Assembly (NCBI GenBank): GCA_001051155.2 | Contig: JYIP02000004.1 | Location: 2,784,383-2,848,382, forward strand | Direction of reading: 5' to 3' | DNA length: 64,000 nt | Origin: Chrysoporthe austroafricana | Taxonomy: Eukaryota; Ascomycota; Sordariomycetes; Diaporthales; Cryphonectriaceae | In this document: in pieces, positions 47,518-58,764 of the stretch | Layout of the letters: each line of letters starts with the position of its first letter | Position numbering within the stretch: the stretch's first letter is position 1 | Notes under the pieces: generated by a model | Told to the model about the DNA's origin: nothing | What the model saw: only the letters and a program-made list of their open reading frames with translations | Databases searched by the model: none | Program-made: the position numbers and the translations under genes

Positions 47518-50500
47518 GTGATATCGCCTTCACCGACACCGACAGCGAGACCGCGGCCTGGTCGTGAGGTGACTGACAGCGCAGCTGCACCAGAGTCGCC
47601 GAGCAAAAGGCTATTCAGCCCGAGCGAATCCTTCGCCCCCCGTGCGCCTCCCACGAAATTTTCTCTCGCTGGCGTCCGTGCGAACCAGCATCAAAGCCCG
47701 GCCACAATCGGCTGGGAGAGGCTGTTTGTGGGGAATCCCTGAGCCTGCAGGGACCCTTGAAGCCAAGGGTGCAAGGAGGCAGGGGAAAATATGTACGTCT
47801 TCCACGGGTTGTGACTTGGGGGCCGGATTTTCGCGAGGGAGGAAACGGTCGGAATACGGCTTGTTCCTTATCTTCTTCCTTCGTTCCTCCCAGCGAGCTC
47901 GACATGCAGCACATAAGCGAGCCGCGGCCGCCGGGCTGCAGGCACTGGGAAAATCCAGAGGTAGGTCTTCCCATGGCGAGAACTCCAGAGGCAGACTTAG
48001 TGGGGGCCTCCGTGGTATGGCCAAGACTATAGAAAAGCGTCTAGATCTACGACCATCGGAAGAGTGGCTGCCTGGTCGGCTGCTCCTTTTCCACTTCAGC
48101 CCACACGGCCGCCGATCGTCCGTGGACAGCCAGACCCGAGTCAGACCCACGGCGCACGTCGTGATTGTGTTCCAGCCCATCAGGGTTCCCTGCAGGACAC
48201 CCTCTCCTCCTCACGACGACTTCAAAGAGTTACCGTGGGGCCATCAAGGCACTCATCCAGACACCCTGCCCGGCTGCAGGTACGTCGAGTGGGCTCCCAG
48301 GAACGTGACCACCCTAATGACTCGATAGCGATATCAGCCATACGAAATTCGAGGCTCCTTATCACAGCCCAGGGCCTCCGGGCGGCATGCGTGGGGAGTG
48401 GTGAACCCCTCGGCGAGGCCAATCAGACCCCGCTCGAGCCCGAGTTTTCGACGTCAACGCATGCACGTCGGTAATTGTGGCTGGCTGCCCGACATTCTTA
48501 CAGGCCGCGCGTGCATGAATAAAGAGCCTCTGATATCGGCCCACCTGGCCCCCTCGGAGGATGCTACCGGTGTGCGGGCAGCACTTCGCGGCGCCCTGGG
48601 TGGTGAGGGGTGAGTTACATCCCCCGGAGCGGGAGGCACGGGAGAGTCGAGGCTCTCGGTATAGACGCGCTCAGCCAGTTGCGTGGTGCGTAACCTATCA
48701 CCCGGGGACTTGCATCGTGTGCGCCTGCAGCAGGGACGCAGGTCGCCGTTTCTGGCGACTCGCTGCGTCCCTCGACTCGTCCGCCCTCCGGGACTGACGG
48801 CGGTGGTCGGGACATCTCAGGTGGCGCTCTCGCCCAAACTCTCGCGGCAAGGCGCTGTTGGATCGCGAGGCGGTCCCCCTTCGGGCCGTTTCTGCTTCGT
48901 CCCGGTGTCGTCTTGTCTGTGTCCCTATAGGTAGATAGATCACGGGCGCCCGTAATCTCAGGCACCTGCTCCGAGCCCAACGACCCGTGTGCCGTCATTA
49001 GCACCTCGCCTCACTGCAGCGGATGCCTCTCAGACGGTCTTCACGACACAGATGTAGATGCTATACGACAAGGGGAGAATAGGATGTGACTCGCGATCGC
49101 GAGCCACGTCGTTAGGTTGCAGCAGCAACACCGAGACCTAGGCCCCGCTCCCAGCCCATTCGGCAAGCTCGCCTCAATGGAGTAATTGTGAGACATTCTT
49201 TGCTGGCACTCGGGATGGGTCTGCCATCGCTCACGACTTTTCGGAAGTCAAATCGAACGCTCGGACTATGTTGAGCTGCTTGGTCTGCTTACTATTGGGT
49301 ATCTATTGGGTATTGATTTTGGGCGGGGGGTGTCTACGTTGATAGGTTGATATCACGATTGTCGCACGACAGTCTACGACTTTGAGGGGCCACCACCACC
49401 TCTCGAACATTGTTCGACGCATTGTGCCTGGTAGTTCTATGAAACAGCCCTTTGAAGGAAGACCTGAGAGAGTCAGTAATTACGCCGTGTTCTCACGCCC
49501 AGGGAGGCAACCTCATGAGGGCCTCGCCACAAACTGGGGGTTGGCGTCGTGATTGTGATGAATATGTCCCGTCCGCTCAGGTAGGGATGGCCCGAGGCCC
49601 TTTGTGATCGTCCGGTCGCAAAAACGCCGAAGACCTGACCTGGATGACGCGCTCTCATACCACCAATACCTATTCGATCGGATGATGATGACGTTGCTGC
49701 CTCTGAGGGCAGCCACACACAGGTCTGCAGAAAACTGTGCGACTTGAGATGACTGAGTTGGCGTGCAGGTCTAATCAAGATGATACGAACTATTTGTCAT
49801 TCATGGAGCAGCAACGCTCATGACTGGAAGCGTCGAGTCAGTTAAGCTTATATATGGCCGATTTCGCAGTTGCGGATGAGACATCAGGAAAGAGGAGATG
49901 GGGAGGGAGGGATGTTCGCACAGCGTATGGTTGTCAGGGATCACTTCAGATGAACGTGGCTAAATACCCCTGGTGAAGTAATAGTAGTGTGAAGACTATG
50001 GAATTCGTCGAAGGATTGAGACGCTTATGTCGTCTAGCAGCTACCTATGAGACATAGTGATCTAGTGCAATATCAGGTAATTAATCAGAGGAAGGTAACA
50101 AGGAGGAAAATCATTTCACAAGTATTTGGTGAAAATGAAGACAGACCGGCAATGAGATACTTAAAATGCGAGGCCTCATTTCTTGGGTCTGAGCAGAACT
50201 CATGGTGAGAGGTTGTCAGACTGTTGATTGTTTGCCATGTCTGAATCTCATGCTCGCTTAGGGCGGCACTCTGTCAAAGGCACGTCCAAAGCTCCTCCAT
50301 CTAGATAGAGACCGTAAATGATGCTGATCAAGAACGCTACACAGCCTGTGATGGCATCGTCAAAGACAAATTATCAATGTACCACCTATACCTGTTGCTT
50401 CCAGACTCAGGAATGTTAGTGCTCTCGTGAGACTCAAGGTGTCATCAATGAATTCGAGTAATCAGAGATAGTCCTCGCTCATCATTTCCGCGAAAAAAAC

Positions 50501-50767
50501 ACCTATGCAATTAATACCTTAGCGAATATGAATCCGTATGACTGCAGAACGACTAAACCATCTCAACAACGGGCATGAGAGCCCGAAAGGATGTTTGATG
50601 CGACGCAGCGTGCGGGGTGCAGGATTGGCATCACGCGGTCCAACTATGTGTTCGAAGTGCAGATGATTGTGTTGTCAGTGAGGGGATCCAACTCCTTTAG
50701 AGACGTGACCACACTCAGCATCTCACCTGAGAAGATTGGAAACCACTTTGACGAGACCGTCAGCGTT

Positions 50768-52524
50768 ATGGATCAGAACAATATCTTGCTCCTCCTGGGG
50801 CTAACATGCCTCCTCTATCTCGGTGTCGGTATTCAAAGGGCCTTCTTTAGCCCCTTGTCCAAGTTCCCAGGTCCAAAGTTGGCAGCCCTAAGTCTTTGGA
50901 ATGAGTTCTATTGGGATGTGGTGAAGCGTGGCACCTTCATGTGGAGGATTCAGGAGATGCACGAGAAATATGGTGAGGTCTTTCAGATAGTACCAATATC
51001 GGCCCCTCAATTACACAGGTGTAGTGTTGTTACCAACTATTCGAAGGTCCTATTGTCAGAATCAACCCATACGAGCTTCACATCATTGACCCGGACTTCT
51101 ACAACGAGCTGTATGCACCCAAGAGGAAACTTGACAAGTACAAGTGGTGGACAAATCTGGCTGGCGCACATCGAGACAAAAGCTCTTTTGCGACCGTACC
51201 ACACGACCAGCATCGCCTCCGCCGCGGTGCGATGTCCCCTTTCTTCTCGGTGCGTTCGATTACAAGTATGGAGCCCCTGATCACATCCAAGGTCGAAAAG
51301 CTCTGTTCGAGATTCCAAAGCTTGGCAGGTACACGCGAGGTGATTCGCCTGGATGCAGCCTTTATGGCCCTGACGATCGACATAATTTGCGACTATGCCT
51401 TCGCCGAGGACAGGAGATACCTCGACGAGCCGGATTTCATGCTCCTATGGAAGCAGACCATCCTCAGCGCCTTTTCCGCTGCGGCTATTGGCCGACAGTT
51501 CCCGTGGCTGTTCTTAATGCTGACCAAGTTCCCTCTGGGACTCGTGGACGTGTTGAGCCCACCGACGGGCAGTCTCATGAGGTGGCAGGCGTCCACAGCG
51601 GTACACGTGAAGCCGATCCTGCAGGGCACCGACCCCATCTCCCTCGGCAAGGACGAGGTCAGACCCAACACGCTCTTCCACGTCCTGCGCGACAGCGACC
51701 TGCCGCCTGAGGAGAAAACGCTCGCGAGGCTGTGTGATGAGGCCGAGATATTGACCGGTGCCGGGTCCGAGACGACGGCGATGGCGATCACGCGGATCAT
51801 GTTCTATCTTCAGCATGTGCCCGAGACACGCGCGCGACTGCGCGAGGAGCTCAACAAGGCGATCCCTGATCCGGCTGCGGTCCCGTCCTGGAGCGAGCTG
51901 CAGAGGCTCCCATACCTGACCGCTGTCGTCCAAGAGGGTCTTCGGCTTTCCTATGGCCTGACTACGCGACTGCCAAGGATTGCTCGTGAAGACATCATAT
52001 ACAAGGACTACGTGATCCCAGCAGGTGTGAGTAGAAACCTATGAGCAAGAAATGAATAGAGACCGCTGTTAATGTGGATTAAACGAAGACACCTGTTTCT
52101 CAAACGCCGTATTTTATCTTGATGCACCCTACAGTGTTCCCAGAACCCGAGAAGTTCCAGCCTGAGAGATGGCTTGGAGCTAATAGCGGAGGCTCGGGGC
52201 TCGAGAAGTATCTGGTGTCGTTTGGGAGAGGCACTCGGTCTTGTATGGGGATAAAGTAAGTGTTTACGTCCCACTTACTATCGCCTTTCTAGATAAGAGT
52301 CGCAACGGGCCCTCGAGGCAATACCGGAGGCTAACAAGGTGATCTAATCAAGCTTGGCTTATGCCGAGTTGTATCTCACTGTCGCCGCCGTTGTGCGACG
52401 GTTTAATTGGGAGCTGTATGAGACTGGCCTTGACGACATCGTCTGCAAGCATGACTTCTTCGTTGCCGTGGGCGATCTAAAGACTAAGGGCGTGAGGGCA
52501 AGAATATTGCCCAGCGAGGAGTGA
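50768..52524 (+). CDS. Cytochrome P450 monooxygenase, TRI4/CYP58-like group
   Basis: Four exons, 50768..50972, 51047..52026, 52089..52255 and 52353..52524, join to 507 aa, a typical length. The start at 50768 gives an N-terminal membrane anchor (NNILLLLGLTCLLYL) and then the proline-rich hinge K-F-P-G-P-K. Upstream in-frame ATGs would place unrelated residues before the anchor. Key sites are the I-helix A307-G-S-E-T-T, the K-helix E365-G-L-R368, P-E-R-W, and the heme loop F440-G-R-G-T-R-S-C447-M-G with C447 as iron ligand. Sequence style (YELHIIDPDFYNELY) resembles the fungal P450s often annotated as trichodiene-oxygenase-like, but the substrate cannot be inferred. It needs a P450 reductase and acts on the ER membrane. 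No terpene synthase, PKS or NRPS is nearby. Confidence 0.92.
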
Positions 52525-53501
52525 TGACCAAGAGTGACGAGACGTTAAGAAATTGAGCATTTGAGACTGCTTCGGTGGGTAAAGCGGGACAGAGTGTCAA
52601 GAGTCCGAAAGCATGGTGCAAAATTGTGCTGAAATCTTTTCTCAATATTGGATAGCCTCACAGCTAGTAACGCTTGAACGCAATAATTACTGGATCCACA
52701 CTCATGGTTCGTATTGGAACCAGAAGGAAGGAGCGGAAATCAGAGCCGATTCGGAAGTCTCGCAAGATTTGAGTCAAGGTGTGATGTGGAGAGGCTTGTG
52801 AGATCAGAGTACAGACTGTCATGTAGCTTCATATACACTGCTGTCAATTTGTAATCTTATTTGCTACTTGTAGCGATCCTGTAGAACGTTTTAAATAGGC
52901 TAATGTAATTTGCTAGGCCTTTCTCATACCACTAATGATATAGTTGGAAGCCGTAGTGTTTGATGTTTCGAGCAAAGGGGTTTCCACTAGCATGGCCCAC
53001 GTTGGCTTCATAATGCAACAGTCATTGCTGACCTAAAGAGAAAAATGGGCAAACCCGACTGGGCCTAGATAGAGAACGGGTTGAGTTACACAATGGCGAG
53101 CTACGAGAAAGGAGATATCCTTGTCTTGCATTGAGGCCTGCATAATCAATACGAGATGAATTAGAAGAGATTCGTAGGGCAACTCACAATTTCAGTCAAC
53201 TACATTCTAGACAGGCTTGTTCCGTTCCTGTTGAAAGTGTATGAAATATTCTCAAAACCGTACATTGACTACATAGCTGTGTTTCTGCCCGAAAATTTCT
53301 TCCGCATAAAATCCTATGTTTAGAGAGAAGTCCAACCAGCTCATATACTGCCATGCCCACTCTCACACCCTAATAAGCCTTCTTCCACGACAAAAATCGG
53401 TCTCAAGTCTGCTCTATTGACATCAAACCTGCCCGAGACCGCCCCATCAAGCACAGTCCATCTGTATTATAAAATAGATGACGGGGTTGCGTAGGCCCTG
53501 G
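52525..53501. other. AT-rich intergenic, no gene seen
   Basis: Stop codons are dense in all frames and no feature is recognisable. Base composition is clearly more AT-rich than the left half of the window. Confidence 0.45.
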
Positions 53502-54889
53502 TCAATTATCAGTATCGTCGGTGTCAACATAACGTCCAGTTCGATACACACAAGCCGCAGGCCCCACCACATACATTCCCCGGATGCTGCGAATAATACA
53601 CTCCCGAGGCATATCCATTGGAGCGCACGACGGAATACGAGGATAGCATCGGTCTATCTCCTCAAGGACTCTTTGCCAGTCTTGCAAGCTTCCACAAAAC
53701 GCAATTAAAACGGGGGCATTCACTGCGAGTACATATTTCACCTCCCATTACCCGATTGAAGCGTGGGAAGTCGTGACCGCTGGACAGGATGAAGCTCTAG
53801 CATAGCAATTGTCAGCGCGATGTATTGCACAGCGAGTGAGAGTTTCTGGGTTTCTACCTATAGCTGCGCGCGCCGCCTCGGGCTTCGCCGATGGGGCGCT
53901 CAACAATATCTCAATAGTGCGCGGGTGCCCAATCACCGTGCCAGTCACTCGACCCCAGCAATGCATCAGTCCCAGTAGCTGGAAACAGCGCTATCAAACC
54001 GTACCATAACCCCGGACAGCATGAACAGCAGCAGTAGGGCCCTACAACGCAGCTTGCTACCGCCATTCCGATCGGCGGAATACACCTAGAAGGACTTCCA
54101 CCACTGATGCGGCAGTACCGGGACGTTCAGCTTAGGCAGGATTCTCAGCTTGGGCGTGCGCATGGTTCTGTGAGAGAGTAGGACCCAGGATATGTCTCTA
54201 GGGTCTCCAAAAGACATGGTTTGTAGTAGGCCGTACTTCCTTTCGTGGTGTGTCAACGCTACTAATGACCCATGCCTACCCTAGAAACTCTTCTAAATAG
54301 CTGCAGCACCACCACTCAAGTTCAGGACACGTGTTGGTGTACATGTCGAGCACGATTGCTAGGCGATAGACTACCACCCAAGCGCTAAGTTTTGAGGAGC
54401 TCTAAATCAACAATTGATCGGCATTATACTGCATAACATCATGCCTCCGACAAGCCGGCATGCCTGAGGCTTTTGAGTTATCTCTGCGATTGTCCTCGAT
54501 TGGGAGCATCAAGCGCCCACTTAGCCGCCTGACGCGTTCAATGTCCATCATCGTCATGGTTACTATCACGGGGACCCTGATCCCGAATATCCTGTCTCCA
54601 TCCTACAGGATCACCCTCCCCTCAGAGCCGCCTATGTAGAGCTCGATACCCACGGACACTATGGCTTGCCCATCACGAACAGGGACGCTGCTAATCGGGT
54701 CCTTGGCGTTCCCGGTTTTGAAAACTGCGACGAATGATTTCTTCCAGTATATCATCTGGCCGGTTCCGACAATCTATCGCGTGGTAGCTAGTGAGTTTGA
54801 GAAATCGTTATCCTTGTCTGGGTCGTTGACCACAAAGGAGTCCTTGTCTAGGTCGCGGACCACGAAGGGGGCCTAAGCTTCGATTAGAG
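53502..54889 (-). pseudogene. Degenerate coding tract, family not recognised
   Basis: The minus strand reads like protein over long stretches but is broken. From 54889 down to about 54400 one frame gives segments such as F-V-V-N-D-P-D-K-D, G-T-G-Q-M-I-Y-W-K-K-S-F-V-A-V-F and D-R-I-F-G-I-R-V-P-V-I-V, interrupted by TAG codons. Lower down, the same frame shows Y-T-N-T-C-P-E-L-E-W-W and more stops. From 54163 another frame gives a basic start, W-W-K-S-F and a hydrophobic run (ALLLLFMLSGVMV). The last part (53741-53502) is open for 79 codons. I cannot name the family. It may be one decayed gene or two. A single-transition change from CAG or TGG would explain the TAG stops. Confidence 0.35.
54811..54870. 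repeat. 30-nt tandem duplication
   Basis: 54811-54840 and 54841-54870 match at about 25 of 30 positions, both beginning TCCTTGTCT. On the minus strand they encode the repeated unit F-V-V-x-D-x-D-K-D. Confidence 0.85.
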
Positions 54890-55822
54890 CGCGTTTTTAA
54901 CTTAAAAGGACGCGACAGACCATTTCGTTGCTAGTGAAAGCTTGCTTGTTCTTGAACAGTACGGTGTTACTTGCAGGACGTATTTGCTTTGTTTGTTGGG
55001 GACTGCCCTTATTGGTGCTTGTCCTCAAATGTGGCGAAAAAAACGTGCAAAAGCGAATCGCTGATGCGTGCATCAGCTTTAACCTTTATATTTCTCCACA
55101 TCAAATGTAGTCAGGTATTGGTGCACGTGATTTCGTGAAGCCTCCGTTGACGCGTACTTCTCCACCTGGCCAGAATCCTGTCCACCCTGCTACCCCTTCA
55201 ATCCACACATCTGCATGTGACGACTCCGCAATCAGTCTGCGCTGGGTGGCTGGGCGCCTAAGCGCCGTGTCTACTACAAGCCTGATCCAGTTTTATCCGT
55301 GGCGATGTAACTCCGGCAAGTAATTGATGTGCTGGAGTCGTGTTGGGGCCGCAGAGTGCTGAACAGAGGGCTGAACAGAAAGCCGGCTTTCAGGTGGGCG
55401 GGCACAGGATGGTTGGTTGCGTGGTATGATGCAAGGAGAAGCCGGAGATCTGATGTTGTGGCTGCAGGAAATAGGAAGGTGGTAGCCCGTCTCCAGTTGG
55501 AAACCCTGCTCCACGTTTACCGACATCTCTTTAAGCTCCCCCAGATATTACGATGCAATTGTTGTGGAACTGAGCGCGTTTCGCGCAGAGTCCCCCCCCC
55601 TCCCTTCCTTTTTTTTTTTCTTTTTTTTTTTCCCTTTTTCTTAAACAATGACATGCAGCTTCCACGGCAGTCAGTCCGGCCCCGCCTTCCAACTTTCATC
55701 ATCGTCGCTCAGGATCTCGAGATCATAAATACGTCTATACTTGCTTATAGCACCGAACATCAGTCAAACCTAAACCCTGACTCAACCTCGCTTGTTCCTC
55801 CTTCTGCAGCAGGCTAACAAGA
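54890..55822. other. Intergenic with a strong pyrimidine tract
   Basis: At 55591-55640 the plus strand is almost pure C and T, including T runs of 10 or more. It ends about 180 nt before the start of the 467-aa gene, a position typical of a fungal promoter and transcription start. Confidence 0.5.
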
Positions 55823-57281
55823 ATGGAGCAAAGAACCTGCCGCGTCGACAGCTATGCTAAGACAATGTCTGCCCTTCACGTTGACTATCCTAAATCCATG
55901 GCGAAGCTTGCGTGTCTTTTTCGAGAAGCTTACACCGCCAAAACACCCTCCACCAACAGCACTATGGCTACATCGGGCTATGTTGTGGCATGGGCGGCAT
56001 ACACCAGGGCCATAATAAGGGTGTCCTCGAACAACTTTGAGGGTGCGAAAGCTATTGAGACTCTAGAAAGCTTCGAAAGAGAACCCACTGCCATACAACT
56101 CCAGGTAGCAAAAAAACTACGTGACAAACTCGGTCTGAGCAGGGAGCAGAGCTGGAGAAGGAGATTGCGCCGTCATCTACTACGGAAGAGCACCACTACA
56201 CGTAAGTGAAAACGGTGCGCAATGCAAAGTCTTACAAACTTACATTCCATTGACAGAAATTACAACCACAGTCGAGTTTCTGGCTACATCACTGAAGGCG
56301 GCAAAAGAAAACGACGAGATCAACTTGGTTGAAGCTAGCTCGCAAGCCAACGCTATCGCGACATCAGGAGCCGACAACCCCACATTGGGCACAGGTGGAA
56401 TGCTGCCAGAGTCACCCGATGATTCCGGCGGTCATGAGGCCGAGATAAGGCCCAGCACCTCATCAACCTCACAAAGGGCCCTCTCCTCACCCGGCTCCGG
56501 CCGGCGCAACCCCAGTTGCCCGGCGTCTGGGCTTGCAACACCCCCCTCGCCTTTGGTGGTTGAATGTTCGAAACCTGCTACCTCAGAGGATGAATCTGGC
56601 CAAAAAGTACCCAGCGCTTTCCAAGCAAACTCAGCAGAGGGCGATGAGCCGTCTGTCGTTCCGCATGCCTCTTCCATAATGCTGTCTTCTGTTCGATCGG
56701 CAGTTCAACCCACCAGTGCCACCTCAACCGCTCTTCAAACCCTTTTTACGTGGCCTACTGAGCAGCGTGTTCACAGTGACACCCAATACTTTGCGTACGC
56801 AGACTCCGATAGAGTGGCTGGCCTTCTGCCATCTATTCTCGACAACGGAGTAGTACGGCACCCTCACCCTCAGATCCCAAACAAGCTAACTGCTAACAGT
56901 ACTATGGCGTTCAACAACGCCACCGTCGCTCCATGCCAAATGTCTTTTGAGATCTCAAAGGATCATGTGGAAAGGGTTGCGATGGAGTTGTTTGACTTTG
57001 AAATGAAGTTGGACGGTGAACTCCGACAATTTGTCTTACCAAGGGGTTCCCAGCTTCTACCATGTCCTCATTTCTTCCTAAGGGGCGTCTTTTGGGAAGA
57101 TACCCTACGGTACTTTGGTCCGACACTCAGTTACGCGCTCAAGGAAGTCGCCCAGGTTGGCATCCTCACGAATTCTGTATGGATGCTTGTCCCACCCAAC
57201 TGTCAGGAAAGTGCAACATTGTCAATTTGTTTGAGAACGAGGGAAGCTGCGAAAATGAGGGCCCTTCTGTACGACTACTGA
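55823..57281 (+). CDS. Unrecognised 467-aa protein, two exons
   Basis: Exons 55823..56201 and 56257..57281 are joined by a 55-nt GTAAGT..CAG intron, giving 467 aa. The N-terminal ~110 residues are helical and basic (S-A-L-H-V-D-Y-P-K-S-M-A-K-L) and faintly recall small helical adaptor domains, but I would not assign one. Residues ~160-270 are Ser/Pro/Thr-rich and disordered. The C-terminal ~150 residues look folded (V-E-R-V-A-M-E-L-F-D-F-E, F-F-L-R-G-V-F-W-E-D-T-L-R-Y-F-G-P). No signal peptide or membrane helix is seen. The pyrimidine tract just upstream and the clean splice support a real gene. It lies in the decayed right flank, so it may be lineage-specific. Confidence 0.6.
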
Positions 57282-57404
57282 TCACAAGATTCCGAACCGT
57301 CCCGACGCGCTATGTTCAGCCCCAACTCCATCGTCCTGTTCCCTTTCCTCTTCCCTGTCCTGCCCTGTGTTGCAGTAAGCGGCTATCTCTATATTTACTA
57401 ATGG

Positions 57405-57836
57405 GCCCTGGGCGTCTACCAGCATTGCACCAGGGCTATCTAGGCTCGCCCCGAAGACGAGAAGCAGGCCGACTTTTTCTTCATTGCCACGCTGCAAGGC
57501 GGTTTCCGTCGTGGTTCTCCCTATCTCTCCCTTTACGCGAGGATCAGCACCATGCTACAGTAACGCGCTCGTGGCGCGGCAATGATCGTAGAGCACTACT
57601 ACTATCAGCGGCGTATCGCCATATCTATCCTAAACATTAGGATGTTCGAGGGCGCTAGTCCCGGGAACAGCTTCAACAGGGCATGATTTTTAGAGCAAAT
57701 CCTCGCGAGAGTGTGGAGGGCGGTATCTCCGTGCCTGTTCCGCAAATACGGCTTAGCTCTACTTTCTAACAATGTCCTCACGATACATGTGTCATCGCTT
57801 GAGAGCCTCGAAACTGGGCCACGAAGAACAAAGTAG
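57405..57836 (+). pseudogene. Degenerate coding tract downstream of the 467-aa gene
   Basis: One frame reads protein-like, with A-R-P-E-D-E-K-Q-A-D-F-F-F-I-A-T-L-Q-G-G-F-R-R-G and V-E-H-Y-Y-Y-Q-R-R-I-A-I-S, but it is broken by TAG, TAA and TGA codons. No family is recognised. It may be a remnant of a repeat-type or NLR-like accessory protein; that is a guess. Confidence 0.3.
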
Positions 57837-58261
57837 AGTAGATAGTCCCCCTAATTGTCTAGGATGACTGCGTTCAATGCGACGCTTCAGCTTGTTACCA
57901 TGGGCTGCAGCATTTCCATTCCCTGAACATGGCGGTGACCCTTAGACAGAACTACACATATACCAACAAGGGCGTGGAACTCGATCTATATCCCCTGGTA
58001 GCACAGCTATAACCAGAGATGTAGCTTAGAGTTCCTCGGGGTTGCTGTCTGAAAGAGTTGAATGATTGAAGAAGAGACAGATGATGAGCGTCGTTGCGGA
58101 GTAAGAAAAGCCATCGTAGATAAGTTGCTGCTAGGTAATAAGGGCTATTTTTAAGATAGCAACAACACTGAGGAATATGCCGGCCTCAAACGGCACTTCG
58201 TAGTTCCTTGCTCGGACTACGATATAATCTGGGGCGACCTGAGGAAGTATTAAGAGCACAT

Positions 58262-58570
58262 ATGCAAGAGCTGACCGCTGTGAAAATCGGTGACATTGAC
58301 GACTTGGTGGCAAACCAATACGGTGAAGAACTTAAAAATGGTAAATCAAACGAGATAGCCAGTTAGAAGCGTCTGGAGACTCTGGATTATACTACGTCGA
58401 TTCCGATAATGGCCACGGTCCCGAAACAAGCGAATTTGACTTCAACACACTGCCCGAGAGCAAAAGCGAGGAACAGCCAGCACAATAAGGTTGATGAGGA
58501 CATGGAGGCATTCCAAGCTGCCATTGAGCCTCGTTCAAGAGACTCTAGACTCGTCCGATATACGCATACT
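58262..58570 (+). pseudogene. Degenerate coding tract, frameshifted
   Basis: A frame from the ATG at 58262 gives M-Q-E-L-T-A-V-K-I-G-D-I-D-D-L, then breaks at a TAG. A second frame continues with Y-Y-V-D-S-D-N-G-H-G-P-E-T-S-E-F-D-F and a third with V-D-E-D-M-E-A-F-Q-A-A-I-E-P. The switches have no convincing splice sites, so I read this as decay. The family is unknown. Confidence 0.25.
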
Positions 58571-58764
58571 TTGCCTTCTACCACTACACCACCTTTCTCT
58601 AAGAGGTGTCTTTGCCGTCACTGCACAGATGCAGACTATTACCAACAACAGGCGGCGTTCTAGAAAATTAGGTATCAGTTGGTTGACACCGAGCTCAGGA
58701 ACCTAGTAGAGAAGTTGTATCGCAGGCGTAAGGTAGCCACGGCTATGGTGCAGTCCAGGGCGTT

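Larger units (their letters stand above)
41404..50767. other. 9.4 kb span without a recognisable gene
   Basis: Upstream of both the Ecl1-type gene (minus) and the P450 (plus). I found no exon chain or domain in any frame. Contents are a purine-rich plus strand at 42.8-43.1 kb, G runs near 43645-43662, an ACAGC minisatellite, repeated CCATGCCACGG near 44503-44525, and homopolymers with an N at 47.4-47.5 kb. The last 1.5 kb is more AT-rich. Confidence 0.5.

Noticed and set aside
53960..54060. Possible tyrosinase copper-site remnant (S-S-Y-W-D before a TGA)
   Set aside because: One short motif in one of three competing frames, with no His ligands in register.
54525..54737. Plus-strand 71-codon frame that reads like protein (H-G-Y-Y-H-G-D-P-D-P-E-Y-P)
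   Set aside because: The opposite strand gives a longer and more coherent reading over the same bases, so I treat this as its shadow.
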